DNA of 64,000 nt from Collinsella sp. (GTDB taxonomy: Bacteria > Actinomycetota > Coriobacteriia > Coriobacteriales > Coriobacteriaceae): positions 74,824-138,823 of the forward strand of contig JAGZQF010000004.1 in the NCBI GenBank assembly GCA_018382295.1, read 5' to 3'. A model generated the notes under the pieces. That model saw only the letters and a list, made by a program, of their open reading frames with translations. It made no database searches and was not told the DNA's origin. Shown here one piece after another: positions 58,209 through 64,000 of the stretch. The translations under genes were made by a program, and so were the position numbers. Position 1 is the stretch's first letter. Every line of letters begins with the position of its first letter.

Positions 58209-58496
58209 CTACAGGCGGTACATAAAGTTAAAGACGTCCTCGCGCTGGATGGACACGTTGACGCCCGAAAGCTCGCCGGCCTCGGCCAGGGCCTTCTGCA
58301 GCTCGGCGAAGTCGAGCTTGGACTCGGCGGTGTCGGCCAGCATGGTCATGGTGAAGATGTCCTCGATAATGGACTGCGTGATGTCGCGGATGTCGACGTT
58401 GGCCTCGCCCAGAACACGGGTGACGCCGGCGACGATACCGGGGCGGTTCTTGCCAAGGACGGTGATGACGATACGGGAGGACGAGATCTCGGCCAT
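58209..58496 (-). CDS. ACT-domain protein (UPF0237 type)
   Basis: 95 residues, ATG 58496 after AAAGGG. A single ACT domain, RIVITVLGKNRPGIVAGVTR, with the rest (VDIRDITQSIIEDIFTMTML) matching the UPF0237 family. ACT domains bind amino acids or related ligands; the role of this stand-alone form is not known. May be co-transcribed with gltA. Confidence 0.88.
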   Translation of the reverse strand: MAEISSSRIVITVLGKNRPGIVAGVTRVLGEANVDIRDITQSIIEDIFTMTMLADTAESKLDFAELQKALAEAGELSGVNVSIQREDVFNFMYRL

Positions 58497-58892
58497 GGGA
58501 AACCCTTTCGCGTGATTGCGGCGCGCGCGGGGCGCTCCGCTACGGTACAGTGTTCATCATTGTACCTGTCTGGCGCAAAAAAGGCGCGCTCGCTGCGGCG
58601 TTACATGCCTGCAACATGAGCGTAAGGGGGAAGGCCGTACGGGGAAGAGCCGTCTGGCGCGTGTCCGGCTCGTGTTGGGTTGATTTCCGATCTCAGCCGA
58701 ACACATTGAGCGGACAGGCCGTTCCCGCAGTCAGCCGAACGCCTCCGACGGCTGATTCCGAACTGGAAGCGGAGGGCATCCCCGCCCTTCGGTAGGGGAT
58801 ACCGCTCCGCGGCGCATGCCGCGGGCGGCGCCCCTATCGGACCACCGTGACCTCAGTTGGGATGGGCCCAGCACTGCCGCGTACTCGGTGAG
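58497..58892. other. Gene-free stretch with hairpin next to the integrase remnant
   Basis: 396 bases without a credible gene. A strong two-part stem at 58770-58811 pairs GCGGAG with CTCCGC and ATCCCC with GGGGAT. CAGCCGAAC occurs twice (about 58695 and 58732). No tRNA gene or clear attachment core could be found, although an integrase remnant lies alongside. Confidence 0.4.
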
Positions 58893-59618
58893 CTAGAGCC
58901 AACTGTTCGTCTTCACGTCGCGTATGGCGATATTTCGGTCGTCCGGCTCGGTGATGCCGTAGCCGAACGCCTGGAGCGTCTCGATGGACTCCTGGATCCT
59001 CTGTTGGAACATGGGACCCGGATCGACCCTCGGCCCGAGGTGCCCGCGCCAAAGGCACGGCGTGGCGCGCAGCATGTTATGGATTTTGGAGATGGGCTCG
59101 ATGTCGGCGTAGACGTTGAGCGTCGCCATGGCGTCCTTGTGGCCGAGGATCGATTGGAGCGCCTTGATATCGCCGCCTTGGCGGATCCACTGCGTTGCGA
59201 ACGTGTGGCGAAGGCCGTGGAACGTGATCAGCTCGTCGTTGGTGCCCATGAGGCCGTTGGTCTCCGAGAACGTCTTGAACGCCCTGCGGATATAGCTTGT
59301 CGTCGCGAAGGTCGCGCCCGGCTCCGACAGGATGTAGCAGTCCCCGATCTCGACCGCCCCGGTAAGGCCGCGCAAGCGCAGCTTTCCGCAGTCGATCTCG
59401 TGGGTCTCCTTCAGGAAGGGGAGTAGGCCGACCGGGTCGATGGGGATACCCCTGGCGTCATGAGTCTTGGTGTCCTTGATGAACGAACCCATTCCCTTCG
59501 CGTACGCCACCGAGTGTCTGATCGAGATCAGGCCCGTCTCGAAATCCACATCGCACCACCGAAGGCCGCAGACCTCGCCGATTCGCGTCCCCGTGTGCAG
59601 GGCGAGTACGACCGCCCT
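58893..59618 (-). pseudogene. 5'-truncated tyrosine integrase
   Basis: The frame reads as the catalytic half of a phage-type integrase: LALHTGTRIGEVCGLRWCDV (active-site Arg), HGLRHTFATQWIRQGG (HxLRH box), LQSILGHKDAMATLNVYADI (last His and nucleophile Tyr). The N-terminal arm and core-binding domains are absent. Upstream the reading frame is stopped by the TAG that ends the XRE gene, in the same frame. The internal GTG at 59549 might start a 218-residue fragment. Judged a decayed remnant of an integrative element; all catalytic residues except context are present. Confidence 0.75.
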
Positions 59619-59870
59619 CTAATCCTCGGCGGACCAATCGAGTCCGAACTCCTTTCGGGCATCCTCCTCGCTCATGACTTCGAGAAGGTCTCCGGGTTGG
59701 CAACGAAGGGCGAGGCATAGCTGCTCGAGTGTGTTGAAGCGAATGCCGCGAATATGCCCTTTTTTAATACGGGACAGGTTCACGGGCGTGGTTCCAATCC
59801 TTTCGGCAAGTTCGTTCGAGGAAATCTTTCGCTCGGCCATGATCTTGTCGAGGCGAACAATTACGGGCAT
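59619..59870 (-). CDS. XRE-family transcriptional regulator (YozG-like)
   Basis: 83 residues, ATG 59870 after AAGGAA. A single Cro/C1-type helix-turn-helix: ISSNELAERIGTTPVNLSRI and FNTLEQLCLALRCQPGDLLE. Small regulators of this kind are commonly paired with DUF2975 membrane proteins, as here (9-base gap). The stop codon is directly followed, in frame, by integrase sequence. Likely binds the palindrome in the divergent promoter at 60430-60448; inference. Confidence 0.85.
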   Translation of the reverse strand: MPVIVRLDKIMAERKISSNELAERIGTTPVNLSRIKKGHIRGIRFNTLEQLCLALRCQPGDLLEVMSEEDARKEFGLDWSAED

Positions 59871-59879
59871 GGCGTTTCC

Positions 59880-60392
59880 TTACGCAATCTCGTCGGAGTC
59901 GAGGTACAGCTCTCGGGCGTACAAGAAGAGCTGGGAAAGCATGAACAGGACGATGCCGAGAACCAGAGAGGTCCAATCGAATGATGAAGCGATCTCTTGG
60001 GCGCCGACGGCCCCCTCGCCGCCAAACATCGAAACGGAGGTTTTGAGTGAGCCGGCGTAGAGGCTGGTGGCAGCTTGAACAACGAAGAGAATGCCGAGCA
60101 CCTTCAAGCATGTCGCAGACCCTTTCTTGAAGGGGTCTCCGCTCTTGATCGTCCACACGAGAACGGCGCTGAGGATGGTCGTAGCGATACCGATGACGGC
60201 AGGGACCAATGTCGAGATCGCAAGGGCTGGATACGCGGGGGAGTCTGCAATTACAGGGTTGTCGAGCACTTCGATTGCTGGCTTTAAGGAGAACGCCACT
60301 TGTGCGATGGCGGTGGCGCAAAGGGTCGCAGAGGCTATCGCACATGCGATGCGGAAGGAATGAAGCCGGGGAGTGCGATTGTCGGAACTCAT
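59880..60392 (-). CDS. DUF2975-like membrane protein
   Basis: 170 residues, ATG 60392 behind GGAGG. Four hydrophobic segments: near the N-terminus (IACAIASATLCATAIAQVAF), LVPAVIGIATTILSAVLVW, LKVLGILFVVQAATSLYAG and LVLGIVLFMLSQLFLYARE. Layout and linkage to the XRE gene fit DUF2975 proteins, thought to act as membrane partners of the small regulator. No catalytic motif. Confidence 0.75.
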   Translation of the reverse strand: MSSDNRTPRLHSFRIACAIASATLCATAIAQVAFSLKPAIEVLDNPVIADSPAYPALAISTLVPAVIGIATTILSAVLVWTIKSGDPFKKGSATCLKVLGILFVVQAATSLYAGSLKTSVSMFGGEGAVGAQEIASSFDWTSLVLGIVLFMLSQLFLYARELYLDSDEIA

Positions 60393-60429
60393 AATAACCT
60401 CCGAAGAATTTAAAAAACTCAGGTTACTT

Positions 60430-60448
60430 TTTAACAGTTTATGTTAAA
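60430..60448. promoter_or_regulatory. Operator-like palindrome in divergent promoter
   Basis: TTTAACA (60430-60436) and TGTTAAA (60442-60448) flank GTTTA in the AT-rich gap between the DUF2975/XRE pair and the ABC permease. A likely binding site for the XRE regulator. Further right, GGGCCGA/TCGGCCC (60472-60478 with 60488-60494) forms a hairpin in the permease leader. Confidence 0.5.
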
Positions 60449-60527
60449 TTGACTTTGCCGGCAAGTAATAAGGGCCGAGCATTTTGTTCGGCCCCTCTGT
60501 TCCGACTGGATGAGGTTAAGGTTGGCG

Positions 60528-62750
60528 ATGAATATGCTCAAAATCTCGAAGGCGATCTTTAGGTCGCTTCTCTCCTCCAGGTCGCTCTGTGTTGTCGTTG
60601 TTGCGTTGATGGTTCTTTGTGCTCTGCCCGTCTTCAGGAGCGCGGCTGGCATCGACGGACGGGTCGAATACCTCGAGTCGGGAATAACCCGTGTTGAGCA
60701 GGAATTGTCAGCATCCTATGCGGATGCGCTTGTGAATGCGGGGGAGGACGGTGTCTATACCTCTTCATCAAGCATGCCCGCGCTTCTGTACCCTCTTGCC
60801 GCGGGACGTCTTATCTTGGCACCGCTCTCTCCCCTACTTCCGTTTCTGCAGATATCGGATGGAGAGTACACCTATTATGACGGATCGAAGGAGTACTTGC
60901 TATGGGTCGCAACGGCCGTTGCCGTCTCGTTCCTTGCCGCGCGTCTTAACAAGCGTGAAAAGCTCATCATCCAGGCACCGATGGGCGAGCTGGGTAGACT
61001 TGTTGCATCGAGCGTATGGGCGAGTGTTTTTGCAATGCTTGCCGTCCTCGCCATCAATCTTCCAGGGATAATCGCCGCGCTTGTGAAGAATGGCCCGGGC
61101 TCGCCGTTCTATCCGATAGGCTACATTCAATATGCGACTCCGGTTATCAAACCGGCTTGGCTGGTGTTCGCGCAGACGGCCATCTTGCAATTCTTGGTGG
61201 CAGCGTTCATCTCGCTTGTCGTTCACCTTGCCGTGAAGATTGCCAATAACCCTACGCTTGGAATCGTGTTCGTATGTGCCCTGATGGGGGTGACGATGGT
61301 TCCCGGGTATTACGGAAGATCCATCGCTTTACGTGAGTTCGCCCTGTTGAATCCCCTTACGTATGCGAACACTGAGTTGACCGTCGGCGCCTATAGCCCG
61401 TACCCGACAACGCAGATAGTGAATCTGCCTGGACTTTGCTTCGAGCGTGGCGCGATTGCCCTCGTATGCGCAATCGGGATCGAGGTGCTGGCAATTAGCC
61501 TGCTTTGCGTTGCTGGAAAGAGCGGCTGCGCGTGCCCGATATCCCCGATTTGTCTTGAGAGAGGTTCCTTCACTGCATCGAGAACGGCAACTCGTTCGAG
61601 CGCTTGTGCCTCCGCCGTTGCATACGTAAGAACGATGGGGAAACTGCTCCTGCGTTCTCCTACCCTCGCCGTATGCGCGATTGCAATGTCGACGACGATG
61701 CTGGCCCCGGCTCTGGTCGAGATGTTTCCTGACGCTGATAACGTTTCCGCTGTTCGGTATAGGGATGGGGAGCTCCGTTCAATAGATCGGTATCTAGAGC
61801 AGAACGCTGCGAATATGGACGTCGAGGGCAAAGCGGCCCTGGAAGACATGCGGGATGCTCTTTCGGGTTTCGTGTACGCGCCTATGCCTGCGGAGGGGTT
61901 TCGAAGCCTTGCGACGTACGAGCGCACTCGAGGTGAGCTGGGCGCGGCAGATGCGACTCTCCTGCAATCGATCGGAATCGAGCCGGAGACTCCTTCTCGT
62001 GCGGAGGCGCGCGCCCTTCTGCTTGAGTCGATCGCGAGCTTGCCGGACCCCAAGGTTTACGAGTTAAGTACGAAGATGCCCCCATTAATCCTCCTTTCGT
62101 ATCTCCAGGCAGCGCTTCCCTCCTTATTTTTGCTGTTGCCCGTGGTTGTCACATCGCTCGCGTGCACCCACCTGCAGTGTCGTTCCCTTCTGGTTCTCCA
62201 GATCCCCGCAACAGCGCATGTGCGTTTTCTGACGGCTGTTGCGCTGGCTCTCCTGCTTGGCTTGGTGCTGCTTTTGGTGTCGATGGTTCCCGCTGTCGTT
62301 GTGTCCGTGATTAAGAACGGTGCGGGTGGATCGGAGTATCCCGTCGCTCTCATTCGGGCGGGAGCTTCGACAACGTCCACGGTGGGGGAGGCGGTGTTGT
62401 GCAGTATTCCGTTGCTGGTCATGGCATACGGCGTGATTTCCGTCGTCGCTGCGTTGACAGCAGCGATTAGCCGCAACCCCGTTGTCACCGGAATGGTTTG
62501 CGCGGTTCTCTTGGTGTTGGGTTCGTTGAGCGCTCATGTTGAAAGCGTGGGTATGGGCGTCGCGCTGCTGGCTCCATTCGCCTCGTTTGATCCCGCTTCC
62601 CAGGTGGGGACGATTGGGTTCCTTGGGCGAGGGACGAACGCGATGCCTTTTGGAGAGGTCGTCGGCGCATCGGGCGCTCTGCTGGTGGTCTTGGGCGCCG
62701 TATCTCCGTTGATGGTGCGCCTGAGTGTTCCAAAGATCGAAAGGGGATGA
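60528..62750 (+). CDS. ABC exporter permease, internally duplicated
   Basis: 740 residues from ATG 60528, with TTAAGG six bases upstream; the ATG at 60510 has no ribosome site. Two similar halves, each with an N-terminal membrane helix, an extracytoplasmic loop region and a five-to-six-helix membrane block. The correspondence is clearest where PGIIAALVKNGPGSPFYPI (K187-N-G189) matches PAVVVSVIKNGAGGSEYPV (K596-N-G598), 409 residues apart. It overlaps or abuts the ATP-binding gene at its 3' end, so the two form one exporter, possibly for a peptide or drug. Family resembles ABC-2-type permeases; substrate unknown. Confidence 0.8.
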   Translation: MNMLKISKAIFRSLLSSRSLCVVVVALMVLCALPVFRSAAGIDGRVEYLESGITRVEQELSASYADALVNAGEDGVYTSSSSMPALLYPLAAGRLILAPLSPLLPFLQISDGEYTYYDGSKEYLLWVATAVAVSFLAARLNKREKLIIQAPMGELGRLVASSVWASVFAMLAVLAINLPGIIAALVKNGPGSPFYPIGYIQYATPVIKPAWLVFAQTAILQFLVAAFISLVVHLAVKIANNPTLGIVFVCALMGVTMVPGYYGRSIALREFALLNPLTYANTELTVGAYSPYPTTQIVNLPGLCFERGAIALVCAIGIEVLAISLLCVAGKSGCACPISPICLERGSFTASRTATRSSACASAVAYVRTMGKLLLRSPTLAVCAIAMSTTMLAPALVEMFPDADNVSAVRYRDGELRSIDRYLEQNAANMDVEGKAALEDMRDALSGFVYAPMPAEGFRSLATYERTRGELGAADATLLQSIGIEPETPSRAEARALLLESIASLPDPKVYELSTKMPPLILLSYLQAALPSLFLLLPVVVTSLACTHLQCRSLLVLQIPATAHVRFLTAVALALLLGLVLLLVSMVPAVVVSVIKNGAGGSEYPVALIRAGASTTSTVGEAVLCSIPLLVMAYGVISVVAALTAAISRNPVVTGMVCAVLLVLGSLSAHVESVGMGVALLAPFASFDPASQVGTIGFLGRGTNAMPFGEVVGASGALLVVLGAVSPLMVRLSVPKIERG

Positions 62751-62755
62751 TCTCG

Positions 62756-63496
62756 ATGATTGACCTTCAAACGCTGACGATCTCTTATGGAAAGAAGGTG
62801 CTCGTAGATTCGGTGAACGCTGAGTTTGCCCCGGGTACGGTCTACGGTCTCGTCGCTCCGAACGGGCATGGAAAGACGACGTTGCTGCGTGCGATGGCAG
62901 GTTTGCCGGGTCCTCGCGTGGACGGGAGCATCGTTCTGGATGAGGTGCAGGGTACGGGTGCGAGAGAGGTCCGTTCTATGATCTTCTATGCACCTGGTGA
63001 GGGGACGCTGCTGTATCCCGGATTGCGTGCGGAAGATCACCTCAAGATGGTTTGCGATATGTGGCCGCATGCTCGCGATATCGAAGAGATAGTGGAACAA
63101 ACGCAGATAGGCGAGTTCGCGAAGATGAGGATCCGCACTCTGAGCCAGGGCATGAAGCAGCAGCTTACCCTGGCGATTGCGTATGCGACGGGCGCGCGGT
63201 ACCTTCTATTAGATGAGCCCATGAACGCGCTCGACCCCAGCAGGGTGGACTTGCATTCCGAGATTCTCAGGAAGCTGGCCGATTCTGGTACGTGCATCAT
63301 CATGTCATCCCACATCTTGGATTCGGTCGATAGGCTGTGCGATGAGATTCTGTTTTTGAAGGATGGGAGGCTCATTAGAAGCATTCCGCAAGATGATGCT
63401 GCGCCGAAGTCTCCTGGATCCCATTTCGCAAAGCCTGCCGGACGCGCCGAGGGTGCGCTAAGCACGTATCGGCGACTCTACGAAAAGGGCGGGTAG
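62756..63496 (+). CDS. ABC transporter ATP-binding protein
   Basis: 246 residues from ATG 62756 (AAAGGGG upstream); an ATG at 62747 that overlaps the permease stop is the alternative. Walker A is APNGHGKTTLLRA, slightly off the usual GxxGxGKST; the signature is LSQGMKQQL and Walker B YLLLDEPMNALDPS, with the switch histidine in IIMSSHILDS. ATPase of the preceding permease. Confidence 0.92.
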   Translation: MIDLQTLTISYGKKVLVDSVNAEFAPGTVYGLVAPNGHGKTTLLRAMAGLPGPRVDGSIVLDEVQGTGAREVRSMIFYAPGEGTLLYPGLRAEDHLKMVCDMWPHARDIEEIVEQTQIGEFAKMRIRTLSQGMKQQLTLAIAYATGARYLLLDEPMNALDPSRVDLHSEILRKLADSGTCIIMSSHILDSVDRLCDEILFLKDGRLIRSIPQDDAAPKSPGSHFAKPAGRAEGALSTYRRLYEKGG

Positions 63497-63649
63497 AAAT
63501 GCAAGTTAATAATCTATGTGGCCAATGTGATACCGTTGAACCCGCATATCGATACCGCTCAGCCATTCGCCTCGCCCCCGTCGCACGTATCTTCATCCGG
63601 TCTGTTACTTTTAATCTAACAATTCTTTGAGGAACGTAGGTGCTTCTAA

Positions 63650-64000
63650 ATGTACTGTCGACTTCTTCTCAAACTAATCCTAAGAGACAGGGCCGTATGG
63701 ATTTGTGCGCTCGTTCTCGCTGCAGCCTTTTCCGTCCCCATTGCGTTCAATTCACCCATCTACGGGCCCTTCTTTATGAAACAGGGCATGCAGGGCTTTG
63801 TCGACGCATTCAATACGCGCGCGCCCCAGGCCAGCGGCACAGACCTATCTCCAGAGCAGCAAGATGACGCGGAGCTTGCAAGATACGCGAACGCCGCCCT
63901 CGCCGCTCAAACCGACGCCGCCTTTCTCGATTCTGCCGAGAGCTACTACGCGCTCATGGACGAAGGCTTCCAATCCGGGTCCATCGTGGGAGACCGAGAG
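63650..64000 (+). CDS. Membrane protein, probable ABC permease, 3' end outside window
   Basis: The frame opens with ATG 63650 (an in-frame TAA is directly before it) and runs off the right edge, 117 codons visible. MYCRLLLKLILRDRAVWICA followed by a hydrophobic stretch resembles the beginning of the permease at 60528. A long extracytoplasmic loop follows (about 45-117). Probably a second permease component or paralogue. The preceding 153 bases hold an AT-rich TTACTTTTAATC stretch like that upstream of 60392, but no gene. Confidence 0.6.
   Translation, partial: MYCRLLLKLILRDRAVWICALVLAAAFSVPIAFNSPIYGPFFMKQGMQGFVDAFNTRAPQASGTDLSPEQQDDAELARYANAALAAQTDAAFLDSAESYYALMDEGFQSGSIVGDRE

Noticed and set aside
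58497..58892. tRNA gene with attachment site beside the integrase remnant
   Set aside because: No tRNA-like cloverleaf or GTTCGAATC-type T-loop could be found on either strand.

Overview
The window looks like a chromosomal segment of a GC-rich anaerobic gut actinobacterium of the class Coriobacteriia, most probably Collinsella or a close relative. This is inferred from the high GC content, the zinc-type S14, strong GGAG-type ribosome sites, the large anaerobic purine-catabolism cluster and families of short intergenic palindromes. No rRNA or tRNA gene and no CRISPR array was seen.

Layout. 1-2.3 kb: the 5' part of a U32-family protein (minus strand, running off the left edge) and ridA. 2.4-12.8 kb: first arm of a purine/urate catabolic cluster. 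It has a YheO-type PAS/HTH regulator diverging from an NCS2 purine permease, ssnA, ygfK, a four-cluster ferredoxin and a fused [2Fe-2S]/molybdopterin xanthine-dehydrogenase-like subunit. 12.8-22.9 kb: an accessory island interrupting that cluster. It has two AAA ATPases with nuclease-like tails (DUF234 and DUF4143 types), each behind its own striking repeat array, then a DEDDh exonuclease, a frameshifted gene, two unrecognised genes including a glycine-zipper-like membrane protein, and a single-chain DUF262/DUF1524 (GmrSD-like) protein. 22.5-34.0 kb: second arm of the purine cluster. It has two minus-strand hypothetical genes, a second YheO-type regulator, ygeX (diaminopropionate ammonia-lyase), ygeY, ygeW, a MocA-like cytidylyltransferase, hyuA, and the molybdenum-hydroxylase maturation genes yqeC, yqeB and xdhC.

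34.3-45.0 kb: the distal part of the spc operon plus the alpha operon (rplE, rpsZ, rpsH, rplF, rplR, rpsE, rpmD, rplO, secY, adk, map, infA, rpmJ, rpsM, rpsK, rpsD, rpoA, rplQ) and truA. The S10/early-spc genes that normally precede rplE are absent here. 45.1-58.5 kb: housekeeping genes, namely a glycosyltransferase-like protein, argR, a class A penicillin-binding protein, a second U32 protein, tyrS, adenine deaminase, two HAD phosphatases, citrate synthase and an ACT-domain protein. 58.5-64.0 kb: a small accessory segment with a 5'-truncated tyrosine integrase, an XRE regulator with a DUF2975-like membrane protein, and an ABC exporter whose permease is internally duplicated, followed by the start of another membrane protein at the right edge.

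How the genes fit together. The permease brings in xanthine or urate. XdhD-like protein, ferredoxin and YgfK form a flavin/Fe-S/Mo redox system. SsnA, HyuA, YgeW and YgeY handle ring-opened amide and carbamoyl intermediates. YgeX converts 2,3-diaminopropionate to pyruvate and ammonia, and RidA could remove the reactive enamine that such PLP lyases release. YqeB, YqeC, XdhC and MocA supply the modified (probably selenium-dependent) molybdenum cofactor, and two YheO-type regulators sit at the divergent promoters. Adenine deaminase elsewhere in the window feeds hypoxanthine toward the same system. The pathway order is inference from gene content and known families; no biochemical evidence is available from sequence alone.
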